A DNA stretch of 64,000 bases from Petropleomorpha daqingensis (GTDB taxonomy: Bacteria; Actinomycetota; Actinomycetes; Mycobacteriales; Geodermatophilaceae). The translations under genes were made by a program, and so were the position numbers. The stretch is from positions 3,658,001-3,722,000 of the forward strand of contig NZ_JACBZT010000001.1 of assembly GCF_013408985.1 (NCBI RefSeq), read 5' to 3'. Shown piece after piece: positions 8,401 to 16,076 of this stretch (positions are counted from its first letter, which is position 1; the number at the start of each line of letters is the position of its first letter). Below the pieces are notes generated by a model. It was given only the letters and a program-made list of their open reading frames with translations. It had not been told where the DNA came from and ran no database searches.

Positions 8401-11130
8401 GTGCTCGTGGGTCGGGCGGCCGAGCGGGCGGTCGTCGCCGCCGTGCTCGACGCGGCACGGGCCGGGCGCTGCCGCACCGTCTGCTTCGAAGGCCCGGCCG
8501 GCGCCGGCAAGACCACGCTGCTCGCCGCGGCCGCGACCGCCGCCGACGGGTTCCGGTGCGTGCGGACCACGGGTGTCCAGGCCGAGCTGGAGCTCGGGCA
8601 CGCCGGTCTGCTGGAGCTGCTGACCCCGCTGCGCGGTCTCGTCCCCGGCCTGCCGGCGCCGCAGCGGCGATCGCTGGCCGCCGCCCTCGGCTGGGCCGAG
8701 GGGAGCCCGGCGGGCGACCGGTTCCTCGTCGCGGTGGCGACGATGACCCTGCTCGCCCGAGCGGCCGAGGACGCACCGGTCCTCGTGCTCGTGGACGACG
8801 TCCAGTGGGTGGATCGCGAGTCGGTCCGCGCTGTGGCCTTCGCGGCGCGACGGCTGCAGCACGACCGCGTGGCCTTCGTGCTCGCTCGGCGACCACCGGA
8901 GAGCACGGACGACGAGCTCGCCGACCTGCCGAGGCACCAGCTGCGCGGCCTGGAGCTCGCGGCGGCCGCGGAGCTGCTGGGCCCCTCGGTGGCCCCGCCC
9001 GTCGCCGAGACGCTGGTCGCAACCACCGGCGGCAACCCGCTGGCGCTCGTGCAGGCCGTGGGCTCGCTGACCCCCGAGCAGCGGCGCGGCTCGGCACCCC
9101 TGCCCGAAGTGCTGCCGGTCGGCGAGCGCACGGATGCCGCGCGGCTCCTCGCCGGACTCGGGTCGGGTGCCCGGCGGGCCGTCGTCCTGACCGCGCTGTC
9201 GGCGGGGACCGAGGCGGGGCCGATCGTGTCCGCTCTGCTCGCCGCCGGCGAGGACCCCGACGCCGCGCTGGGCGAGGCCGAGCGCGCCGGTGCGCTCGTG
9301 CTCGGCCCGGGCACCGCGGACTTCGCCCATCCGCTGCTGCGCTCCGCTGTGCTCGGCTCCGTGCCGCCGGAGGCGCGCCGGGAGGCGCACGCCGGTCTGG
9401 CGGCCGCGCTGGCCGACGATCCCGATCGGGCTGTCCGCCACCGCGCCCGAGCGGTGCTCGGGACGGACGAGGTCCTGGCCGGCCGTCTCGAGGAGCTGGC
9501 CGCACGGGAGCGGCTGCGGCGCGGCTTCGCTGCCGCGTCGGAGCTCCAGGAGCAGGCGGCCCGGCTGCACGTCTCGGGGGCGGCCACCGCCGCCGCTCGG
9601 GCGCTCGCCGTGGAGGACGCGTTCCTCGCCGGCGACCCGCGGCGGGTCCGGACGTCGGCCGCGCAGTTGCTCGCCGGATCCGCCCCGCCGGGCGCGCGTG
9701 GACGTGCCCTGCTCTGCCTGGGCACGCTGGAGCACTACGCCGGCTCGGTGCCGGCCGCACCGGGGCTGCTGCGTGAGGCGGCGTCCTGCTCGACCGGTTC
9801 GGTCCGGCTGCGGGCGCTCACCGAGCTCGGCGTTGCGGCCTACCGGCTGGCCGACCGCGCGGCGGTCACCGAGGTCGCGGACGAGATCACGGCGACCGCC
9901 GACCGCTCCGACCCGGAGCAGGCGATGCTGGCCGACTACGCGCACGCGCACGCGCTCGCCTTCGCCGGGGACTGGTCGGGGGCCCGGCCGCTCGCGCTGC
10001 GCGCCTTCGACCTCCTGGAGCGCGAGCCGCTGCTGCGCGACGAGCCCCGCTACCTGATGGTGGCACTGCTCGCGGCAGGCTGGGCCGACGACGTCCGGCT
10101 CCTCGACGGGGTGCTCGACCGCCGGCTGGCCGCGGCCCGGGCGGCCGGGGCGCTCGGCGTCCTGCCCCCGGTGCTCAGCCTGATCGCAGGGGGAGCCCAG
10201 TTCGCCAGCGAGCACCGCCTGGCCTACGCCGCGGCGGGCGAGTCGGTCGAGCTCGGCGGCGAGCTCGGCTACGTCGCCGACGTGGCCACCTCCTGCGAGC
10301 TCCTGGCCTGGGAGGAGGCGGCCCGCGGCCGGCACCGGGAGGCGGCGGCCGCCCTGGCCAGAGCGCGTGACCTGGGTGACCGTGCAGGAGTGACGCCCCG
10401 AGCGGTGCACCTGCACCTGGTCGACGCGTTCACGGCGCTGTGCCGGGGCGACCTGGCGCGCGTCGTCCTCGTCCTCGAACGGCAGATCGCCGCGGACGGC
10501 GGACGGCTCCCGCGGGGTGAGTACGAGCTGTCGGTCGCCCCCGACCTGGTCGAGGCCTATCTCGGCCTCGGACGCCGCGACGACGCCGTCGCCCTGGCCG
10601 CCCGGCACGCGGCACTGCACCGCGACTCACCGGTGCCCGACATCCGCGGCCACGTCGAGCGGCTGACCGGCCTGCTCGCGGACGACGACGCCGCGTCCGA
10701 CGCCGCCTTCGAGCGGGCGCACGACGCGCACACGTCCGGCGCCGTCCCGGTCGAGGCGGCCCGCACCCGCCTGCTCCACGGTGCGCGGCTGCGCCGAGCC
10801 GGGCGGCGGGTGGCGGCCCGCCATCAGCTCGAGCGCGCCGTCGAGGCGTTCGACGCGCTGGGACTGGACGGCTGGACCCGGCGGGCCCGCGACGAGCTGG
10901 CCACCACCGGTCAGCGGGCGCGCCGCGGTCCCGCGGCGGGCGACGAGCTGACCTCGCAGGAGACCCGCGTGGCGCTGCTGGTGGCCCAGGGGATGACCAA
11001 CAGGGACATCGCCGCCGCGCTGTTCCTGAGCCCGAAGACCGTCGAGCACCACCTCACGAGCATCCTGCGCAAGCGGGGACTGCGATCCCGCGCCGCCGTC
11101 GCCGCGCAGTTCGCGCGTCAGGCGACCTGA
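8401..11130 (+). CDS. LuxR-family large ATP-binding regulator (LAL type)
   Basis: A 909-residue transcription activator. The N-terminal AAA/STAND ATPase has Walker A GPAGAGKTT (31-39) and Walker B VLVLVDDVQWVD (about 129-140). A long helical, TPR-like middle follows. The C-terminal LuxR helix-turn-helix is at about 850-905 (LTSQETRVALLVAQGMTNRDIAAALFLSPKTVEHHLTSILRK, split by the recognition helix). GTG start. LAL regulators integrate nucleotide binding with ligand or protein signals to switch on local pathways; target unknown. Its 3' end overlaps the convergent LigB-type gene by 13 nt. Confidence 0.92.
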   Translation: MLVGRAAERAVVAAVLDAARAGRCRTVCFEGPAGAGKTTLLAAAATAADGFRCVRTTGVQAELELGHAGLLELLTPLRGLVPGLPAPQRRSLAAALGWAEGSPAGDRFLVAVATMTLLARAAEDAPVLVLVDDVQWVDRESVRAVAFAARRLQHDRVAFVLARRPPESTDDELADLPRHQLRGLELAAAAELLGPSVAPPVAETLVATTGGNPLALVQAVGSLTPEQRRGSAPLPEVLPVGERTDAARLLAGLGSGARRAVVLTALSAGTEAGPIVSALLAAGEDPDAALGEAERAGALVLGPGTADFAHPLLRSAVLGSVPPEARREAHAGLAAALADDPDRAVRHRARAVLGTDEVLAGRLEELAARERLRRGFAAASELQEQAARLHVSGAATAAARALAVEDAFLAGDPRRVRTSAAQLLAGSAPPGARGRALLCLGTLEHYAGSVPAAPGLLREAASCSTGSVRLRALTELGVAAYRLADRAAVTEVADEITATADRSDPEQAMLADYAHAHALAFAGDWSGARPLALRAFDLLEREPLLRDEPRYLMVALLAAGWADDVRLLDGVLDRRLAAARAAGALGVLPPVLSLIAGGAQFASEHRLAYAAAGESVELGGELGYVADVATSCELLAWEEAARGRHREAAAALARARDLGDRAGVTPRAVHLHLVDAFTALCRGDLARVVLVLERQIAADGGRLPRGEYELSVAPDLVEAYLGLGRRDDAVALAARHAALHRDSPVPDIRGHVERLTGLLADDDAASDAAFERAHDAHTSGAVPVEAARTRLLHGARLRRAGRRVAARHQLERAVEAFDALGLDGWTRRARDELATTGQRARRGPAAGDELTSQETRVALLVAQGMTNRDIAAALFLSPKTVEHHLTSILRKRGLRSRAAVAAQFARQAT

Positions 11131-11993
11131 AGCGACCGCTTCGCCATCCCGATCTGGAAGTCGTCGATCACCGTGGTCGGCGCGGCGGTCGGGTCGGTGG
11201 CCGCGCCGAGGGTCACGAACAGCGGCGTGAAGTGCTCGACCGTCGGGTGCGCGTACGGCATGCCGGGCGCCCGGCGGAAGTCGGCGAGGGTGTCCAGGTC
11301 ACCCGTCGCCAGGGCCTCGGCCACCCAGGCGTCGAACTCGCTGGACCACGCCGGGACGGCGTTGAACTCGACCATCTCGCGGGTCATGAACGGCAGCCCG
11401 TGGGTCATGAAGCCGGAGCCGACGAGCAGCACGCCCTCCTCCCGCAGCGGGCGCAGCCGCCGGCCGAGCTCGACCAGCCGCGCCGGGTCGTGCGTCGGCA
11501 TGGACAGCTGCAGCACCGGCACGTCGGCCCACGGGTACATGACCTTGAGCGGCACCCACGCGCCGTGGTCGAGGCCGCGCCGGGCCGACGCGTGCACCGG
11601 CTCGGTGGCCGGCATGAGCGCGGCCACCCGGCGGGCGAGGGCGCTCGCGTCCGGCGTCGCGTAGGTCATCTCGTAGTAGCGCCGGGCGAAGCCGCCGAAG
11701 TCGTAGACCAGCGGCGTCCCGGCCTCCGGCGCCGAGAGCGCGAGCGGCGCGGACTCCCAGTGCGCGCTCACGATGAGCACCGCCGTCGGCTTGGGCAGCG
11801 CCTGCGACCACGCGAAGAGCTGGCCGATCCAGTGCGGGTCGTCGAACAGCGGCGGGGCGCCGTGGCTGAGGTACAGCGCCGGCATCGGCCCGTCGTCCGG
11901 CGTCCAGGTGGGGCGGCCGCGGTCGGCGGGGGCGGTGGCGGCGAGGAACTCGTCGAACGCCGCGGCCGGCGTCTCGGGGAAGAGGAACGACAT
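11118..11993 (-). CDS. LigB/DODA-type extradiol dioxygenase
   Basis: A 291-residue protein of the 4,5-DOPA dioxygenase (YgiD) branch of class III extradiol dioxygenases. Metal-site segments are LYLSHGAPPLF (His44), LIVSAHWES (His78), GLDHGAWVPLK (His143) and GSGFMTHGL. Known relatives cleave catechol-type rings or act on small aromatic or aldehyde substrates. It lies 2 nt downstream of an NmrA-type oxidoreductase in the same direction, so the two are probably one operon. Confidence 0.88.
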   Translation of the reverse strand: MSFLFPETPAAAFDEFLAATAPADRGRPTWTPDDGPMPALYLSHGAPPLFDDPHWIGQLFAWSQALPKPTAVLIVSAHWESAPLALSAPEAGTPLVYDFGGFARRYYEMTYATPDASALARRVAALMPATEPVHASARRGLDHGAWVPLKVMYPWADVPVLQLSMPTHDPARLVELGRRLRPLREEGVLLVGSGFMTHGLPFMTREMVEFNAVPAWSSEFDAWVAEALATGDLDTLADFRRAPGMPYAHPTVEHFTPLFVTLGAATDPTAAPTTVIDDFQIGMAKRSLQVA

Positions 11994-11995
11994 GG

Positions 11996-12847
11996 CTACA
12001 GCACCCTCCGGACGTACTCGGCGAGCGTGGTCGTCGGCCGGCCGATCAGCTCCGACAGCTGGTGGCTGCCGGTGTCCAGGGCGCCGTTCGCGATCGCCTG
12101 GTCGGTGCCGACGACGAACTGCACGGCGCCCTCCGGCAGGCCGGCGGCCTCGAGCGCGCGCGCGTGCTCCTCGGCGGACAGGTCGCGGTAGGTGACCTCG
12201 CGACCGGTCGCCGCCGCGACCGCCGCGGCGAGGTCGGCGAGCGTCCAGGCCTCGTCGCCGCCGAGCTCGTAGATCCCGGGGACCGGCTCGGCCGCGGTGA
12301 GCACGGCGACCGCGCCGGCGGCGAGGTCCGCGCGCGTGGCCGCGGCGATCCGGCCGCCGTCGGCGCTGCCGACGACCTCGCCGGTCTCGGCCGCCCGGGC
12401 GATCGCCGGGTCGTAGTTCTCGAAGTACCAGTTGTTGCGGAGCAGCGCGCCGGGCAGGCCGAGCTCGGCGATCAGCCGCTCGGTCGCGAGGTGGTCGGGG
12501 GCGACCGCGAGCGCGCTGCTCTCCGCCTTGGGACCGCTGGTGTAGGCCACCAGCTCGACTCCGGCGGCCTGCGCGGCCCGCAGCACGGTGCCGTGCTGCG
12601 CCACCCGCGTGCCGAGCTCGCTGCCGGAGATCAGCAGCAGCCGGTCGGTGCCGGCGAGGGCCTGCGCGAGGGCGTCGGCGTCGTCGTAGTCGGCCTGGCG
12701 GACCTGGACGCCGCGCTCGGCGAGGTCGGCGACCTTCTCCGGACTGCGGACGACGGCGACCACGTCGGCGGCGGGGACGCCGGCGTCGAGAAGACCGAGG
12801 ACGACGAGCCGGCCGAGCTTGCCGGAGGCTCCGGTGACGGTGAGCAT
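11996..12847 (-). CDS. NmrA/QorB-type NAD(P)-binding oxidoreductase
   Basis: A 283-residue atypical SDR. The N-terminal dinucleotide motif is VTGASGKLGRLV (about residues 4-15), followed by VVRSPEKVADLAERGVQVRQADYDD, LLLISGSE, YTSGPKAE and RNNWYFENY, all typical of the QorB/NmrA family. Members reduce quinones or sense NADP(H). Upstream of the LigB-type gene and divergent to the histidine phosphatase. The intergenic AGTTG...CAACT arms (12870-12889) may be a regulatory site. Confidence 0.85.
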   Translation of the reverse strand: MLTVTGASGKLGRLVVLGLLDAGVPAADVVAVVRSPEKVADLAERGVQVRQADYDDADALAQALAGTDRLLLISGSELGTRVAQHGTVLRAAQAAGVELVAYTSGPKAESSALAVAPDHLATERLIAELGLPGALLRNNWYFENYDPAIARAAETGEVVGSADGGRIAAATRADLAAGAVAVLTAAEPVPGIYELGGDEAWTLADLAAAVAAATGREVTYRDLSAEEHARALEAAGLPEGAVQFVVGTDQAIANGALDTGSHQLSELIGRPTTTLAEYVRRVL

Positions 12848-12910
12848 GCGAACCACGCTAGGCGCATTTAGTTGAGAGATCAAGCAACTGTGGTCGGGGA
12901 GACTGCCGGC

Positions 12911-13555
12911 ATGCCGATCGTGCTGCTCGTCCGCCACGGCCAGGCCTCGTTCGGGGCGGAGGACTACGACAGCCTCTCCGACCTCGGGCGCCGCCAGGCC
13001 GAGCTCGCCGGGCACCGGCTCGCCGCGGCCGGCCTGCGGCGGCCGGTGGCGGTGCACGGCTCGCTGCGCCGCCAGCGGGACACGGCGAGCCTGGCGCTGG
13101 CGGCTGCGGGGATCGGGACGACGCCGCGGGCCGACGAGCGGTGGGACGAGTACGACCACATCGACCTGGTCCGCCGGTACGCCTCGGCGCAGGGAGCGCC
13201 CGAGCCGACGACCTCGCGCGAGTTCCAGGTCGTGCTCGACGCGGCGCTGACCGCCTGGGTCGAGCACGGCGACGCCGGCGGGTGGCCGGCGTTCACCGGC
13301 ACCGTCGGCGACGCCCTCCGCGAGCTGGTCACCGGCCTCGACAGCGGCCAGGACGCCGTCGTCTTCACCTCGGCCGGCGTGATCGCCGCGGTCTGCGCCG
13401 ACCTGCTCGGCACCGGCGCGCCGGGCCTCGTCGCGCTCAACCGGGTGGCGGTCAACGGCGCGATCACCAAGCTCGCCGCCGGGCGCTCCGGCCTGGCACT
13501 GCTCACCTTCAACGAGCACTCCCACCTCGAGGGTGAGGACCTCACCTACCGCTGA
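12911..13555 (+). CDS. Histidine phosphatase (phosphoglycerate-mutase superfamily)
   Basis: A 214-residue protein with the catalytic RHG motif at residues 8-10 ([11 protein letters not shown]), an [13 protein letters not shown] segment carrying the second Arg, and a later TSAGVIAA where other members have the second His region (GHGG). That late motif is unusual: the second catalytic His is not obvious, so activity needs proof. Start chosen at ATG 12911, directly before the motif. Convergent 14-nt overlap with the TetR gene. Confidence 0.82.
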   Translation: MPIVLLVRHGQASFGAEDYDSLSDLGRRQAELAGHRLAAAGLRRPVAVHGSLRRQRDTASLALAAAGIGTTPRADERWDEYDHIDLVRRYASAQGAPEPTTSREFQVVLDAALTAWVEHGDAGGWPAFTGTVGDALRELVTGLDSGQDAVVFTSAGVIAAVCADLLGTGAPGLVALNRVAVNGAITKLAAGRSGLALLTFNEHSHLEGEDLTYR

Positions 13556-14183
13556 GCCGCTCGAGGCCGTCGAGGATCAGGTCGAGCCCGAACTCGAACT
13601 CCGCGCCGAAGTCGTAGCCGGGGCGCAGCACGTGCTCCCGGGTGAACGCGGCGAGGTTCGGGAACTCGTCGACCGGGAAGTGCGCGAGCATGGCCTGCGC
13701 CATCTCGGCCGTCTGCTCCGGCGTGTCGAACGGCAGACCCTTCTCCTGCAGGGCGAAGCCGTAGACGTAGCTGTCGATCGCGGCGAACGCGTGCGCGGTG
13801 AGCTCCATCGAGAAGCCGGCGGCGAACAGGCAGCCGAGTACCGCGTCGTGCTGGCGCAGGGTGGTGGCGCCGGGCGAGGTGCGCGACTCCATGAGCCCGA
13901 CCGCCCAGCGGTGCCGGGTCAGCGCCTCCCGCATCGAGATCGCCCGCTGCCGCAGCGCCTTCTTCCAGTCGCTCCCGGCCGGGAGGTCGATCTCGGCGAA
14001 GACGAGGTCGACCATGCCGTCGAGCAGCGCCTCCTTGCCGGCGACGTGGTTGTACAGCGACATCGCCTCGACCCCGAGCGCCTGCCCGAGCTTGCGCATG
14101 CTGAGCGACTCGATGCCGGCCTCGTCGGCGAGGGCCACCGCGGCCCGCAGCACCTGCTCCCGGTCCATCCCTCTCCGCGGCAC
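13542..14183 (-). CDS. TetR-family regulator of the adjacent oxidoreductase
   Basis: A 213-residue repressor. HTH at about residues 6-52 ([48 protein letters not shown]), with a TetR_C-like C-terminal domain. The GTG start at 14183 gives MPRRGMD; an ATG five codons on (14168) is an alternative. Divergent to the oxidoreductase at 14248, with two operator copies and a strong promoter between them. Confidence 0.9.
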   Translation of the reverse strand: MPRRGMDREQVLRAAVALADEAGIESLSMRKLGQALGVEAMSLYNHVAGKEALLDGMVDLVFAEIDLPAGSDWKKALRQRAISMREALTRHRWAVGLMESRTSPGATTLRQHDAVLGCLFAAGFSMELTAHAFAAIDSYVYGFALQEKGLPFDTPEQTAEMAQAMLAHFPVDEFPNLAAFTREHVLRPGYDFGAEFEFGLDLILDGLERLSGR

Positions 14184-14184
14184 G

Positions 14185-14225
14185 TTGACAAGCTTACGGC
14201 GTAAGTCTATTACTTACGCCGTAAG
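14185..14225 (+). promoter_or_regulatory. Sigma70-type promoter overlapped by a double TetR operator
   Basis: TTGACA at 14185-14190 and TATTAC at 14208-14213 are separated by 17 nt. CTTACGGCGTAAG (14193-14205) fills the spacer and CTTACGCCGTAAG (14213-14225) covers the -10 and start region. The two are reverse complements, centred 20 bp apart, each nearly palindromic. Binding of two TetR dimers would block RNA polymerase, giving tight repression relieved by a ligand. Confidence 0.85.
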
Positions 14226-14247
14226 TCTCACTCGTCGGGAGGGCACC

Positions 14248-15258
14248 ATGACCACGCACCAGCTGCCGGCCACCATGACGTCGCTCGTCCAGGACTCCTA
14301 CGGCTCCGACCCGGAGCAGACGCTCCGGACGGCGGAGGTCGCCCGCCCCGCCCCCGGGGACGGCGAGGTGCTGGTGCGCGTGCGCGCGGCGAGCGTCGAC
14401 CGCGGCACGTGGCACCTGATGGCGGGGCTGGCCTACCCGATCCGGCTCGTCTTCGGCCTGCGCCGGCCGCGGTTCGCCAACCCCGGCCGCAACCTCGCGG
14501 GCACCGTGGCGGCGGTGGGCGCCGGGGTGGACGGGTTCCGGGTGGGCGACGAGGTGTTCGGGCTCGCTGCCGGCAACGGCACGTTCGCCGAGTACGTGGT
14601 CGCGCGGCCGGACCGGCTCGCGGCCAAGCCGGCGAACGTCTCCTTCGAGGAGGCGGCCACCGTTCCGGTGTCCGGCAGCACGGCCCTCCAGGCGGTGCGC
14701 GACCACGCGCGGGTGCGTCCGGGGGAGTCCGTGCTGGTGCTCGGCGCGTCGGGCGGCGTGGGGAGCTTCGCCGTCCAGATCGCCAAGGCCATGGGCGTCG
14801 AGGTGACCGGGGTGGCCAGCGCCGGCAAGCTGGAGGCGGTGCGGGCGCTGGGCGCCGACGCCGTCGTCGACTACACGGCCGAGGACCCGGTCGACGGGCG
14901 CCGCCGCTACGACGTCGTCCTGGACATCGCGGGCAACCGCCCGCTGCACCGGCTGCGGCGGGCGCTGACCCCGCACGGGCGGCTGGTGATCGTCGGGGGC
15001 GAGACCGGCGGCCGGTGGCTCGACGGCCTCGACCGGCAGCTGCGGGCGGTCCTGCTCTCGCCGTTCGTCGGCCAGCGGCTGGGCTTCTTCGTGAACAAGG
15101 AGAACGCCGCGGACCTGGCGGCCCTGCGCGAGCTGATCGAGGCCGGCCGGGTGCGCACGGCCGTCGAGCACGCGTACCCGCTCGCCGAGGTGCCGGTCGC
15201 GATCCGGCGGCTGGTCGACGGGCAGGTCACCGGCAAGCTCGCCGTCACGATCGGGTGA
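14248..15258 (+). CDS. Zinc-independent MDR-family quinone oxidoreductase
   Basis: A 336-residue medium-chain dehydrogenase/reductase. GroES-like N-terminus (GEVLVRVRAASVDRGTWHL, GRNLAGTVAAVGAGVDGFRVGDEVFG) and a Rossmann motif LVLGASGGVGSFAVQIAKAMG at about 161-181, written here in part. The catalytic and structural zinc cysteines of alcohol dehydrogenases are absent, which points to quinone or enal reductase activity using NADPH. Ribosome site GGGAGGG. Controlled by the divergent TetR through the double operator. Probably a detoxification enzyme induced by an electrophile or quinone. Confidence 0.9.
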   Translation: MTTHQLPATMTSLVQDSYGSDPEQTLRTAEVARPAPGDGEVLVRVRAASVDRGTWHLMAGLAYPIRLVFGLRRPRFANPGRNLAGTVAAVGAGVDGFRVGDEVFGLAAGNGTFAEYVVARPDRLAAKPANVSFEEAATVPVSGSTALQAVRDHARVRPGESVLVLGASGGVGSFAVQIAKAMGVEVTGVASAGKLEAVRALGADAVVDYTAEDPVDGRRRYDVVLDIAGNRPLHRLRRALTPHGRLVIVGGETGGRWLDGLDRQLRAVLLSPFVGQRLGFFVNKENAADLAALRELIEAGRVRTAVEHAYPLAEVPVAIRRLVDGQVTGKLAVTIG

Positions 15259-15295
15259 TGCCGGGCCAGCGCTGCGACCGCCTACGATCCCCGGC

Positions 15296-16024
15296 GTGAG
15301 GCCTTTCCTGCTGCTGGCCTCGCGCGCCGAGGACCAGGCCGCCGACGACGAGTACGCCGCGTTCCTACGGTTCGCGGGGCTGCCACCCGAGCAGTTGCAC
15401 CGCGTCCGGCTGGAGGCGGGGCCGCTGCCCGACCTCGACCTCGACGACTACGCCGGCATCTTCCTCGGCGGCAGCCCCTTCAACAGCAGCGATCCGCCGG
15501 AGCTCAAGTCGCCGGTGCAGCGGCGGGTCGAGGCCGACCTGGCGCGGCTGCTCGACGAGGTGGTCGCGCGCGACTTCCCCTTCTTCGGCGCCTGCTACGG
15601 CGTCGGCACGATCGTCAGCCACCAGGGCGGCGTGGTCGACCGCACGTACACCGAGCCGCTGTCGGCCGTGTCGATCCAGCTGACCGCGGCCGGCGCGGAG
15701 GACCCGCTGCTGGCCGGCGTGCCCGATCGGTTCGACGCGTTCGTCGGGCACAAGGAGGCCTGCCGGGTGCTGCCGCCGTCCGCGGTGCTGCTGGCGACCG
15801 GCGAGGCGTGCCCCGTGCAGATGTTCCGGGTGGGCGCCAACGTCTACGGCACGCAGTTCCACCCCGAGCTCGACGCGCCGGGCTTCTGCGCCCGCGCCCG
15901 CGTCTACCAGCACTACGGCTACTTCCCGCCCGACGAGCTGGACGCGCTGATCGCCCGGCTCTCGCAGGGCGTCGTCACCGAGCCCGGCCGCCTGCTCAAG
16001 AACTTCGTCGCCCGCTACGCCTAG
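15296..16024 (+). CDS. Class I glutamine amidotransferase-like protein
   Basis: A 242-residue GATase1-domain protein. Nucleophile elbow FFGACYGVG (Cys100), and His189 with Glu191 in TQFHPELD complete the triad. This resembles stand-alone GuaA-N-like or gamma-glutamyl hydrolase-like enzymes. GTG start, 37 nt after the oxidoreductase. Its acceptor is unknown; roles in amide hydrolysis or deglutamylation of gamma-glutamyl compounds are possible. Confidence 0.85.
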   Translation: MRPFLLLASRAEDQAADDEYAAFLRFAGLPPEQLHRVRLEAGPLPDLDLDDYAGIFLGGSPFNSSDPPELKSPVQRRVEADLARLLDEVVARDFPFFGACYGVGTIVSHQGGVVDRTYTEPLSAVSIQLTAAGAEDPLLAGVPDRFDAFVGHKEACRVLPPSAVLLATGEACPVQMFRVGANVYGTQFHPELDAPGFCARARVYQHYGYFPPDELDALIARLSQGVVTEPGRLLKNFVARYA

Positions 16025-16049
16025 CCGCCAAAAGGACGCAGTTGGCGGC
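16024..16049. terminator. Bidirectional hairpin between convergent genes
   Basis: GCCGCCAA and TTGGCGGC form a perfect 8-bp stem with a 10-nt loop, right at the stop of the amidotransferase gene and 28 nt from the stop of the convergent dehydratase gene. Confidence 0.55.
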
Positions 16050-16076
16050 GCCGAAGTGGCGCGATCGGCGGGGGGA

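Noticed and set aside
8185-10620. Long minus-strand frame under the LuxR-type gene
   Set aside because: Only its last 43 codons have a start with a ribosome site; the rest mirrors the real gene on the other strand.
16024-16076. Small RNA gene between convergent genes
   Set aside because: Only 52 bp; a simple 8-bp terminator hairpin explains it.
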